Below, piece after piece: positions 1-8,288 of a stretch of DNA of 40,147 bases (its first letter is position 1; each line of letters opens with the position of its first letter). The stretch covers positions 1 to 40,147 of the forward strand of contig PUMJ01000104.1 of the NCBI GenBank assembly GCA_003551305.1, in the 5' to 3' direction. Source of the stretch: Candidatus Brocadiaceae bacterium. Its GTDB lineage: Bacteria; Planctomycetota; Brocadiia; SM23-32. The translations under genes and the position numbers were made by a program. The notes beneath the pieces are model-generated. The model was not told where the DNA came from and made no database searches. It saw only the letters and a list, made by a program, of their open reading frames with translations.

Positions 1-617
1 ACGCAGCTCCAGCCCTTTACATCACGCTGGCGAAGAAGGGCTTTTTCCCCGAAGAGGAGCTGAAGACCCTCCGCCGCACCGGCTCCATCCTGCAGGGTCA
101 CCCGGACATGCGTAAAACGCCCGGCGTGGAGATGTCCACGGGCTCGCTGGGCATGGGCACGTCCGTCGGTGTGGGCATGGCGCTGGCCGCGCGTCTGGCC
201 GCCAAGGACTACAGGGTCTACGTGCTGGTCGGCGACGGCGAACTGCAGGAAGGCCAGAACTGGGAAGCCTTCATGGCCGCGAGCAAGTGGAAGCTCTCCA
301 ACCTTATCGTCATCATTGATCGCAACTACGTCCAGCTTGACGGCCCGACCGAGGAGATAATGCCCCTCACCGACGTGGTCGCCCGTATGCGCGGCTTCGG
401 TTGGGACGTGCGGGAGTGTGACGGACACGACTGCGAGAGCGTCTATGAAGCCCTCTGCAGCGCGCGCGGTGCGCGGGGTGGCCCCCGCGCCGTGGTGGCC
501 AACACCGTCAAGGGCAAGGGGGTCTCCTTCATGGAAGGGCTGGCGGCGTGGCACGGCAAACGCATCGAACCCGAACACTACGAGACCGCGAGACGCGAAC
601 TGCGGGAGGGATGCTGA
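1..617 (+). CDS. Transketolase, N-terminal (TPP-binding) subunit, 5'-truncated by window edge
   Basis: Reading frame is open from base 3 (AAPALYITLAKKGFFPEEELKTLRRTGSILQGHPDMRKTPGVEMSTGSLGMG...VGDGELQEGQNWEA), typical of the split transketolase N-terminal half; stop overlaps the next start (TGATG). Confidence 0.95.
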   Translation, partial: AAPALYITLAKKGFFPEEELKTLRRTGSILQGHPDMRKTPGVEMSTGSLGMGTSVGVGMALAARLAAKDYRVYVLVGDGELQEGQNWEAFMAASKWKLSNLIVIIDRNYVQLDGPTEEIMPLTDVVARMRGFGWDVRECDGHDCESVYEALCSARGARGGPRAVVANTVKGKGVSFMEGLAAWHGKRIEPEHYETARRELREGC

Positions 618-1552
618 TGGAAAAACCACAGAGACTCGTCTTCGGGGAGACGCTGGTCGAACTGGGCGCGGAAAACGACAGGATAGTCGTGCTGGACGCC
701 GATGTCAGCAGCTCGACCCAGACCCTCCACTTCGCCGCAAAGTATCCCGAGCGATTTTTCAACTTCGGCGTGGCCGAGGCGAATATGGTCAGCGCAGCGG
801 CGGGTTTCGCAGCCACGGGCTACATACCGTTCGTGAGCACGTTCGCGTTCCTGCTCTCGATGCGCGCCGGTGATCCCGTGCGGGCGCACGTGGCCTACCC
901 CCGGCTGAACGTCAAACTGGCGGGCGGTTATGCCGGCCTGTCCGATTTCGCCGACGGGGCCAGCCACCAGTCGGTTGAGGACCTGGCCGTCATGCGCGCC
1001 ATACCCCACATGACCGTCGTGGTGCCTTCTGACATCACGGAGACGAGGATGGCCGTTCGCGCTGTCGCGGAGCACGAGGGGCCGGTCTTCCTGAGGCTCT
1101 CGCGAGCCGAGGTGACCGAGGACTACGGCCCCGACCATCCTTTCGAGATCGGCAGGGGCATCGTCCTGCGGGACGGCTCGGACGTGACAATCGTCGGCAC
1201 GGGACCGATGGTGCAGATGGCCATGCGGGCGGCTGACGCCCTGGCCGAAGACGGCATCGCGGCCCGGGTCGTGGACATGCACACACTCAAACCGCTTGAT
1301 GACGACCTGGTGGCCCGCTGCGCCGGGGAAACCGGCGCCATCGTCACCGTCGAAGAGCACAACATCTACGGCGGACTGGGCAGCGCCGTCTGCGAGTCGG
1401 TCTGCGCGAGCCGGCCGGTGCCGGTGCTTCGTTGCGGTATACCGGACCGCTTCGGTGAGTCCGGCGCCCTGTCGGAGATCCTGGCAAGGGCCGGCCTGAG
1501 CGTCGAACACGTCTGCGAACTGGCCCATCGAGCCGTCGCCGCTAAAAACTGA
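617..1552 (+). CDS. Transketolase, C-terminal (pyrimidine-binding) subunit
   Basis: MEKPQRLVFGETLVELGAENDRIVVLDADVSSSTQTLHFAAKYPERFFNFGVAEANMVSAAAGFA...; overlaps the previous stop (TGATG). An alternative start at 611 is in frame. Confidence 0.95.
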   Translation: MEKPQRLVFGETLVELGAENDRIVVLDADVSSSTQTLHFAAKYPERFFNFGVAEANMVSAAAGFAATGYIPFVSTFAFLLSMRAGDPVRAHVAYPRLNVKLAGGYAGLSDFADGASHQSVEDLAVMRAIPHMTVVVPSDITETRMAVRAVAEHEGPVFLRLSRAEVTEDYGPDHPFEIGRGIVLRDGSDVTIVGTGPMVQMAMRAADALAEDGIAARVVDMHTLKPLDDDLVARCAGETGAIVTVEEHNIYGGLGSAVCESVCASRPVPVLRCGIPDRFGESGALSEILARAGLSVEHVCELAHRAVAAKN

Positions 1553-1574
1553 CACACCTGCACGGAGCCGCGCA

Positions 1575-2924
1575 ATGCATCCCATCCATGAACTTGTGCT
1601 GGAAGCCCTCAAGACGGATGCGTCCCAGATGGCCGAGGAGGGCCATGACGAAGAAGCGCTTCTGCGGGAGCTCGATGACGTCACGGCGGCGGGATCCCTG
1701 GACGCCCTTATCGAACTTCAGCAGGACTGGTGGACGCGACCCTCCCCTGCTGGTTTCCCCTACGAGGAACCGAGTGACTGGGAGACCATCTCCGCGGGTT
1801 TCCCTGACCCCGAGGCGCATGCGCGCTTCGAGGGGAGCGAGGATGAACTGGCCGACAGGCTGCTGGCGGCCTGGCAGGGACGCTGCGCCGGCTGCCAGCT
1901 CGGCAAGCCGCTGGAGGGCACCACCTGGCCGGAAACGATACGCGAAGTGCTGGAGGCCGTCGGTTCCTGGCCCCTGGCGGATTACATGAACCCCGTCCCG
2001 GACGACTTGGACGTGGAGCAACTGCCCGACTGCAAGTTCTTCGAGCAGGGCTGGCGTAACAGCCAGACGAAAGGCCACTTCCACGCCGTCCAGCCCGACG
2101 ACGACATCCTGTACGCGATGGTCAGCCAGCGGGTGCTGGAACAGCACGGCCCGCAGTTCACCTCGGAGCAGGCCGCGCAGATGCTTGTGAACCTGGTGCC
2201 CATCTCCCCTCTGCACGCCTCCGGCCGCAACCTGTTCCGCACTTACAGCTTCGGCATCAAGCCCCCCCACACCGCCATCTTCGGCAACGCGTGCCGCCAG
2301 TCGCTGGGCGCGCAGATACGCTGCGACCCCTGGGGCTGGGGCGCCCCGGCCAACCCCGCCCTGGCCGCACGCATGGGCTACAAGGACGCGGTCAACTCCC
2401 AGGTCCGCAACGGCATCTACTCGGGCATTTTCTTCCCCGTGCTGATGGCCGAAACTCTGGCCCACGGCGACCCCGCTCGCGCCATCGAAACGGCCGCGCA
2501 ATACGTGCCGCCCCGTTCCCGGTTCTCCGAGATGATACGTTTCGTCAGGGACAGGTGCGGACAGGCCGACGAATGGCAGGAGGTCAACCGCGCCATCCTC
2601 GACAGATGGCCCGAGGAAGCGAAAAAGTTCAACCACTGCATCCCCAACGCCGCCATCGTCCTGACCGGGCTGCTGATGGGCGGCGGCGACTTCACGCGCA
2701 CCCTGGGCATCACGGTCATGTGCGGGCTGGACACCGATTGCACGGGCGCGACCGTAGGCTCGATCATGGGCTGCGCCCTGGGCACCCGGGGCATTCCTGA
2801 ACACTGGACGGCCCCTTTCAACGATACCGTCCATTCGCACGTCAAGGGCATGGCCACGATCAAGATAACCGAACTGGCTCACCGCATGTTCGAGGTCGCG
2901 CGCCCGAACACGCGGTTCGCATAG
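1575..2924 (+). CDS. ADP-ribosylglycohydrolase family protein
   Basis: AWQGRCAGCQLGKPLEG...PDDDILYAMVSQRVLEQHG...GLDTDCTGATVGSIMGCALG, matching the DraG/ARH metal-binding motif pattern. Confidence 0.85.
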   Translation: MHPIHELVLEALKTDASQMAEEGHDEEALLRELDDVTAAGSLDALIELQQDWWTRPSPAGFPYEEPSDWETISAGFPDPEAHARFEGSEDELADRLLAAWQGRCAGCQLGKPLEGTTWPETIREVLEAVGSWPLADYMNPVPDDLDVEQLPDCKFFEQGWRNSQTKGHFHAVQPDDDILYAMVSQRVLEQHGPQFTSEQAAQMLVNLVPISPLHASGRNLFRTYSFGIKPPHTAIFGNACRQSLGAQIRCDPWGWGAPANPALAARMGYKDAVNSQVRNGIYSGIFFPVLMAETLAHGDPARAIETAAQYVPPRSRFSEMIRFVRDRCGQADEWQEVNRAILDRWPEEAKKFNHCIPNAAIVLTGLLMGGGDFTRTLGITVMCGLDTDCTGATVGSIMGCALGTRGIPEHWTAPFNDTVHSHVKGMATIKITELAHRMFEVARPNTRFA

Positions 2925-2940
2925 AGACGGGAGGCACAAG

Positions 2941-3414
2941 ATGGTGAAGAGCGTCATCATCGGCAACGATCACGGCGGCTACCACGCCAAAGTCGAGATT
3001 GTCAAGCTGCTGAAGGAGAAGGGCATCGAGGTGGAGGATATCGGCTCGCAGTCCGAGGAGATCGTCCGCTACCCCAACTACGCCCGCCGGGTGGCCGGCG
3101 CGGTGGCGCGGGGCGAATACGACCGCGGCATCCTCATCTGCTCGACCGGCATCGGCATGTCCATCGCCGCCAGCAAGGTGCGCGGCATCCGCGCGGCCCT
3201 GGTCACCAGCACCTACATGGCGCGCATGACCCGCGAGCACAACGACTCGAACGTACTGTGCCTGGGCGGCAAGACGTCGGGTATCTTCGAGATACTCGAC
3301 TACGTGGACACGTGGCTGAAAACGGACTACGTCGGCGGGCGCCACGACATCTCCCTCAACCTTATCCGTGAGATCGAGAAAGAAGTCGGCAGCGGCATCC
3401 CTGAGCCGGACTGA
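2941..3414 (+). CDS. rpiB: RpiB/LacA/LacB-type sugar-phosphate isomerase (ribose 5-phosphate isomerase B-like)
   Basis: IIGNDHGGYHAKVEIVKLLKEKGIEVEDIGS...RGILICSTGIGMSIAASKVRGIRAALV...NDSNVLCLGG. Confidence 0.93.
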   Translation: MVKSVIIGNDHGGYHAKVEIVKLLKEKGIEVEDIGSQSEEIVRYPNYARRVAGAVARGEYDRGILICSTGIGMSIAASKVRGIRAALVTSTYMARMTREHNDSNVLCLGGKTSGIFEILDYVDTWLKTDYVGGRHDISLNLIREIEKEVGSGIPEPD

Positions 3415-3501
3415 GCGACCGCCCCGCCGGGCCTGTCACCGCGAAATGTGGGCAGAGAGAAAGGTTGAGCCCGGGAGCGCGATGGTAGCGGGAGAACCGG
3501 A

Positions 3502-3530
3502 GCCCGCCCTTCGCCGTACGGCGAACGGGC
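3502..3530. other. Strong inverted repeat / hairpin downstream of rpiB
   Basis: GCCCG-ccc-TTCGCCG-ta-CGGCGAA-CGGGC; 12 potential base pairs with a 3-nt bulge; no U tract. Confidence 0.5.
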
Positions 3531-3694
3531 AATGCACCAGGGCCCACAAGGGCGCCCCCCGTATCGTTGGGTCCGGCGTGATAGATCGCTCGCCGGTGTA
3601 GCAGGCAGCTCTGGAAAGGCTTGCCGGAATCCGCACAGGAATCCTCCTCGACAGGCCTGAAACCCCTTTCCGGAGCCCCGCCGCAGAAACAGGC

Positions 3695-3723
3695 TTGACA
3701 TCAACGCCATACACGTATAGTAT
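3695..3723 (+). promoter_or_regulatory. Sigma70-like promoter with no downstream sense ORF
   Basis: TTGACA (3695-3700), 17-nt spacer, TAGTAT (3718-3723); alternative -10 TATAGT at 3716. AT-rich island in a GC-rich intergenic region. Confidence 0.6.
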
Positions 3724-3729
3724 ATCATG

Positions 3730-3879
3730 TGGTCCGGTAATGGTCACGGAATGTAGACACCGGCAGACCGATGCCTCCGGGAGGCCCGAACGGGTCCATG
3801 ACACCGCTAACACGCGAAGCGTCCGTGAGGCGGCCCATTCGGGCGTTACTGTCCGATTTGGGCGCATCGGGGGTTTTTT
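3730..3879 (+). ncRNA. Candidate non-coding transcript/leader between the orphan promoter and a terminator-like hairpin
   Basis: Promoter at 3695-3723; CCGAT(3853-3857)...ATCGG(3866-3870) stem followed by GGG and T6 (3874-3879); no convincing sense ORF. Confidence 0.35.
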
Positions 3880-3895
3880 GCGAAACGAACCCATT

Positions 3896-3907
3896 TGCTC
3901 TTTGACA
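3896..3907 (+). promoter_or_regulatory. boxA-like antitermination motif
   Basis: TGCTCTTTGACA, 11/12 identical to the E. coli rRNA boxA TGCTCTTTAACA; lies in non-coding DNA downstream of the candidate promoter. Confidence 0.4.
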
Positions 3908-3981
3908 TGCTGACCGGGCGTCGGACCGGGTGCTTTGGCCGGCGTCGCCGGGGCCGTGCCGCTGGAAGGCCCGTGTACAGG

Positions 3982-5373
3982 TCAGCCTCGGACTTCGCCG
4001 CCCGTGAAATGCTCGAAGACGGCCGGGTTCAGGGTCTCCAGGACGGCCTTCCCCTTGTGCAGCGTCTCCTCGTATTCAAGTTCAGGGTCCGAGTCCGCCA
4101 CGATGCCCCCGCCGAAATTGGCGTAGATGCGTCGCCCCTGCTTGACCATCGTGCGGATGGCGATGTTCAGGTCCATGCGCCCGTGGAAGGAGATGTAGCC
4201 GATGGAACCGGTATAGACGTTGCGCGCGTGCGGCTCCAACTCCTCGATGATCTCCATGGCGCGTATCTTTGGCGCCCCCGTTATCGAGCCCCCGGGGAAA
4301 GTCGCCCTGATGAGGTCGAACTCGTCGTACTTGTCCCGGTGGAGATGTCCTGTCACCGTAGAGACCAGGTGGAAGACCGTCTCGTAGGTCTCCACCGCGG
4401 CGTGTTCCGGCACGCGCACGGTGCCGTAGCTGCAGACCCGCCCCAGGTCGTTGCGCTCCAGGTCCACGATCATGGCCAGTTCAGCGTGGTCCTTGGCAGA
4501 CCGCTTCAGCTCCTCGACCATGGCCCGGTTGAACTCCGCGTCTCCCGGCCGGCGTGGCCGGGTGCCCTTGATGGGCCGCGTGGTGACGGCATCGGCGTTT
4601 ACCAGCAAGAACCTTTCGGGCGAGGACGAGAGTATCTCGAAACCGGGGTAGCGCAGATAAGCGGAGAACGGCGCGGGGTTCATCCGGCGCAACCGCCCGT
4701 AAACATCCAGACCGTCGGCCGGGCAATGGGCGCTGAAGCGTTGTGAGAGGTTGGCCTGGAAGATGTCGCCTGCGGCGATGTAGTCCTTCACGCGTTGCAC
4801 CGTGCGGACGTACTCCGCGCGGCCGAAATTGGACCGGACCTCCGTCGCGGGCAAAAGGGGCGGCTCCCCGGCCGGGGCAGGTTCCGGGACTTTGGGGGCG
4901 GCATCAGCGGGCCCTACCCACTCGGTCACCCCGCGCCCGTGGTCGAACACGAGGCCCCGGTCGTAGAAACACAGCGTATAGCCGGGAACGTCCAGGTCAT
5001 ACTCACACAGGCGCGGCAGCCGCTCGATGCGGTGGCGCAGGTCGTAGGAGAAATAGCCGACCGCCCCGCCGGCGAACGGCAGATCGAAGCCCTCGGGCGT
5101 CCGCAGGCGACAACGGTCGAACTCCCGGGCCAGCACCCGGAACGGCTCGCCGCGCACCGTCCGGGCCTTGCCCGAGCGCAGGTCGGCCACCTCCACCGCG
5201 TCCGGAAAGCAGGTCACGCGACGGAAGGGGTCCCAGCAGAGCAGCGAGAATCGGCCGAAGCCGGCCGAATGCCCCGAGCTCTCCAAGAGCGCGGGGTACG
5301 GACGCTCAGCCACCGCTCGCAGGTACGCGAACGGCCGGCATCTTTCCTCGATGATAGCACGCCGGATGCCCAT
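3982..5373 (-). CDS. pabB: Aminodeoxychorismate synthase component I (PabB-type chorismate-utilising enzyme)
   Basis: MGIRRAIIEERCRPFAYLRAVAERPYPALLESSG...FAGGAVGYFSYD...TRPIKGTRPRR...FPGGSITGAPKIRAMEIIEELEP...NFGGGIVADSDPELEYEET. The PIKGT lysine favours PabB over TrpE (PIAGT). The ORF extends to 5502; MGIRR at 5373 looks like the true start. Confidence 0.92.
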   Translation of the reverse strand: MGIRRAIIEERCRPFAYLRAVAERPYPALLESSGHSAGFGRFSLLCWDPFRRVTCFPDAVEVADLRSGKARTVRGEPFRVLAREFDRCRLRTPEGFDLPFAGGAVGYFSYDLRHRIERLPRLCEYDLDVPGYTLCFYDRGLVFDHGRGVTEWVGPADAAPKVPEPAPAGEPPLLPATEVRSNFGRAEYVRTVQRVKDYIAAGDIFQANLSQRFSAHCPADGLDVYGRLRRMNPAPFSAYLRYPGFEILSSSPERFLLVNADAVTTRPIKGTRPRRPGDAEFNRAMVEELKRSAKDHAELAMIVDLERNDLGRVCSYGTVRVPEHAAVETYETVFHLVSTVTGHLHRDKYDEFDLIRATFPGGSITGAPKIRAMEIIEELEPHARNVYTGSIGYISFHGRMDLNIAIRTMVKQGRRIYANFGGGIVADSDPELEYEETLHKGKAVLETLNPAVFEHFTGGEVRG

Positions 5374-5543
5374 GGAGTCCTCCGTCACCGCAAACAACCA
5401 GTCGCAAATCCGCTTGCCTGCTCGGAACCGTCGTCGGCACCCGACAGTGGAGGGATAGCTATGCGCGTGTTGTCTTCCGCCACGCAGTCTATTGGGGCGC
5501 ACGTCCCGATGTCAAACTCGATGCCCGGCGCCGGATATGCCGC

Positions 5544-6560
5544 TCACAGCCCGCGCATGCGGCGGACCATCTCGAAGTACCAGTGCTCGGACGGTTGTCC
5601 GCCGGGAGGGTCTTGCGGCTGGGCGCCGGGGGGGCCTATCTCGAAGTGCGGGCCGCCGTCCTCCAGCAGGTGCTGCTTCCACTGGGAGTGGTAGAAGGCA
5701 TAGCCGCCGTCTTTCCGTATGGTTTCAACTGTCCTGCGCCATTTCTCCACCTCTTCAGGCGTGTAGAGGCCACGCGGGACGGCGGGGTCCGTGGAGACAT
5801 CGCCATGGCCCCATTCGTTCATGACAACGGGCACCTCCCGTCCGACCTGCTCGCGCACTTCGTCCGGGGGGAACGGCGTGTGGATGAGGACGAGGTCGGC
5901 CTCACGGAAGTCAAGCAGCACGTTCCCGCAGGGGCTGATGGAGGCGGGGATGTGCGGGACGATGGCCTTAAACACCCCCAGCAGCTCGTCGCCGCCATCG
6001 GTGGCGTTACGCTCTGCGCGGCCGTAGCAGATGGGCCGGCGACTGAACCCCGGATGGCCGTATTCGTTGACCAGGTCGATGAAGATGTTACGGTAGTCCT
6101 TGGCGGCCAGCCAGCGGGCCACGTTGCGCGCGGCCTCCACGATAGCGGCATCGTTGGTGAGCTGGTTGATGCGCGCCTGGTAGAAGACGCCAATGTTGAC
6201 GACTATGCAACGGGCGTCGGCCTCCTCAATGAGCCGCGCCAGGCGGTCCATGACCTGGTTGCGTTCGCAGAGCCCCTCGACTTCGCCGCGCCCTTTGAAA
6301 AAGTCGCTGCATTCGTGGCGGCGGGTGTTGCCGGTGAAGGCACCGTCGGCATCGAAAGGGTTCGCCGCGCCCGTGGAGCCGCCCTGGAGGAAGACCGAGA
6401 ACGTGTTCACCCCGTACTCGAGGTAGTCGTCGAGCATCGGGATGAGCGAGGCGGTGACATGGTCGTTCTCCAGTGCGTTCGCCAGGCGGATGCCCCACAT
6501 GTCGAACGGCTCGGTGTCGAGCAGAAAGCCCGTCCCGTCAATGCTCAATGTGTGAGTCAT
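5544..6560 (-). CDS. Putative glycoside hydrolase-like TIM-barrel protein
   Basis: LSIDGTGFLLDTEPFDMWGIRLANALENDH...YLEYGVNTFSVFLQGG...VVMNEWGHGDVST...GGYAFYHSQWKQHLLEDG; cellulase/TIM-barrel-like organisation. Confidence 0.65.
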   Translation of the reverse strand: MTHTLSIDGTGFLLDTEPFDMWGIRLANALENDHVTASLIPMLDDYLEYGVNTFSVFLQGGSTGAANPFDADGAFTGNTRRHECSDFFKGRGEVEGLCERNQVMDRLARLIEEADARCIVVNIGVFYQARINQLTNDAAIVEAARNVARWLAAKDYRNIFIDLVNEYGHPGFSRRPICYGRAERNATDGGDELLGVFKAIVPHIPASISPCGNVLLDFREADLVLIHTPFPPDEVREQVGREVPVVMNEWGHGDVSTDPAVPRGLYTPEEVEKWRRTVETIRKDGGYAFYHSQWKQHLLEDGGPHFEIGPPGAQPQDPPGGQPSEHWYFEMVRRMRGL

Positions 6561-6626
6561 GTTGGATCTGCTGAATTCTGGGAGTTTACGAAACGCTCGC
6601 AGGATACCCGGGCTCCCGGCAGGTGG

Positions 6627-6902
6627 TCAAATCCCCTGGTGCAGCAGGCGTTTGACCTCGAGGACGTGCTGCAGAATGTGATCGCGGCAATCTTCGTCGT
6701 CGGGGCAGCAGGATGATGGGATGTCGGTGGGGAAGACCTCAGCAAGACGCCGGCCGACGAAATAACGCCTGAGCGTCTGCTCGAGTTCGGAGTCTTTCAG
6801 CGGCCCGGTCAGTTCGAAGTCGTCGAAGCGCAGGTCCTCCCCCTCTCCGCTCAAAGAGTAGCGGAAAACGCGGTCACAGTGCTCTGGCCTTCGCCCGTGC
6901 AT
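6627..6902 (-). CDS. Small hypothetical protein with a Cys/Asp cluster (CCPDDEDC)
   Basis: MHGRRPEHCDRVFRYSLSGEGEDLRFDDFELTGPLKDSELEQTLRRYFVGRRLAEVFPTDIPSSCCPDDEDCRDHILQHVLEVKRLLHQGI; plausible composition. The ORF extends upstream to 6941. Confidence 0.5.
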   Translation of the reverse strand: MHGRRPEHCDRVFRYSLSGEGEDLRFDDFELTGPLKDSELEQTLRRYFVGRRLAEVFPTDIPSSCCPDDEDCRDHILQHVLEVKRLLHQGI

Positions 6903-7089
6903 ACTTGTTGCCTCCCTGTGCAACGTTCGCTGTCCCAACACGCCTTTTGGCGGAACCGGGGTGGAATCACCCTACCTGTACCAGCCTACACGCCGGGGCG
7001 GCAGTTGCAACCAGATGCGCCACGTTTCCCGTTCTGCCGGGCATCCTGCGCGCAGGTGTGGCGTCCGAGCGCAGCGCGACCAGACCTTC

Positions 7090-7119
7090 TTGACAAGCCC
7101 ACGGCGCCGCTCGTACGAT
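7090..7119 (+). promoter_or_regulatory. Sigma70-like promoter for the homocysteine methyltransferase gene
   Basis: TTGACA (7090-7095), 18-nt spacer, TACGAT (7114-7119); supports the 7157 start over 7118. Confidence 0.5.
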
Positions 7120-7156
7120 GCGGCTCGCTGACTCGCTGCAGAGGGAGGCACTGGTT

Positions 7157-8038
7157 ATGGGAGACTGGCGAGGTTTGCTTGCGGAGAGACGCGTCCTGTT
7201 GTCCGACGGCGCGTGGGGGACGGAGTTGGTGCGGCGCGGCCTGGAGCCCGGGGAAGCGCCCGAGCGGTTGAACCTCGGGCAACCGGGACTCGTCCGCGCC
7301 GTGGCCGCCTCCTACGTGGAAGCCGGTTCGGACATCATCCTGACCAACACCTTCGGCGGCAGCCGGCCGAAGCTGGAACGGGCAGGCCTTGGGGAACGTC
7401 TGGCCGAGGTCAACCGGCGAGCCGTCGAGATATCGAAGGAAGCCGCCGGCGACCGGGCGCTCGTCTTCGCCTCCGTCGGCCCCACCGGCGAGTTCATGGA
7501 ACCGCTCGGCCCGGCGACCGAGGAGGAGATGAGGGTCGTCTTTGCCGAGCAGATAAGTGCGCTGGCGCAGGGCGGCGCCGATGGCATAGTCATCGAGACG
7601 ATGACCGATCTGGGAGAGGCGACGGCCGCCGTCGCGGCGGCCCGGACGGCGTGCGAGTTGCCGGTGGCGGCCTGCCTGACGTTCGACAAGGGGGCGCGCG
7701 GCTACGCCACGATGATGGGCGTCACACCCTCGCAGGCTGCCAACGAACTGGCGGCGGCCGGGGCCGACCTGGTCGGCTCGAACTGCGGCCGCGGACCGGC
7801 TGACCTAGTGGAGATCGCGCGCATCCTGCGGCAGAATACCGACCTGCCGCTCTGGATCAAACCCAACGCCGGCCTGCCGCAACTGGTGAACGGCGAGACG
7901 GTGTATGCGCAGACGCCGGAGGAGATGGCCGGCTATCTGCCGCAACTGGTGGCGGCCGGCGCCTCGGTGATCGGCGGCTGCTGCGGCAGCACGCCGGAAC
8001 ACATCCGCCGGCTGGCGCAGGCCCGGGAGCGCCTGTGA
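7157..8038 (+). CDS. Homocysteine S-methyltransferase family protein (BHMT/MetH N-terminal domain-like)
   Basis: LLSDGAWGTELVRRGLEPG...YVEAGSDIILTNTFGGSRPKLERAGL...VGSNCGRGP...IGGCCGSTPEHIRRL; Zn-binding GGCCG motif. Confidence 0.9.
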   Translation: MGDWRGLLAERRVLLSDGAWGTELVRRGLEPGEAPERLNLGQPGLVRAVAASYVEAGSDIILTNTFGGSRPKLERAGLGERLAEVNRRAVEISKEAAGDRALVFASVGPTGEFMEPLGPATEEEMRVVFAEQISALAQGGADGIVIETMTDLGEATAAVAAARTACELPVAACLTFDKGARGYATMMGVTPSQAANELAAAGADLVGSNCGRGPADLVEIARILRQNTDLPLWIKPNAGLPQLVNGETVYAQTPEEMAGYLPQLVAAGASVIGGCCGSTPEHIRRLAQARERL

Positions 8039-8288
8039 GGGGGGCTTAGCCACGTCGTCTCTCGCATGATGCGGCGAAAGGCAGGCCGGCCAGGCAAACC
8101 CTCTTCGGGGGCGCCACATTGTCCGGCCGTGCCGTCCTCCGTGTCCTCAGTGCCTCAATGCTACTACGGAAGCAGTCAGCCGTCGGTTATCAGCAACGGC
8201 AACGGCCGAGGGCGACGACGAGGACGAGATCGTGGACGGTCAAGGGGCCCCCTGTCTCCTGATCGCTCTGCGGCCCCTGCGGTGAGCT

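Noticed and set aside
3730-3980. 16S rRNA start, SRP RNA, tmRNA or RNase P RNA
   Set aside because: None of the conserved signatures I know for these RNAs (e.g. 16S AGAGTTTGATC, SRP tetraloop region, RNase P GAGGAAAGTCC) is visible here.
3895-4746. 283-aa plus-strand ORF after the boxA-like motif
   Set aside because: Mostly antisense to conserved pabB and without recognisable motifs; not evidence of a gene driven by the orphan promoter.
6942-7156. SAM or cobalamin riboswitch upstream of the homocysteine methyltransferase gene
   Set aside because: Looked for characteristic conserved motifs; none recognised. A plain sigma70-like promoter is enough to explain expression.
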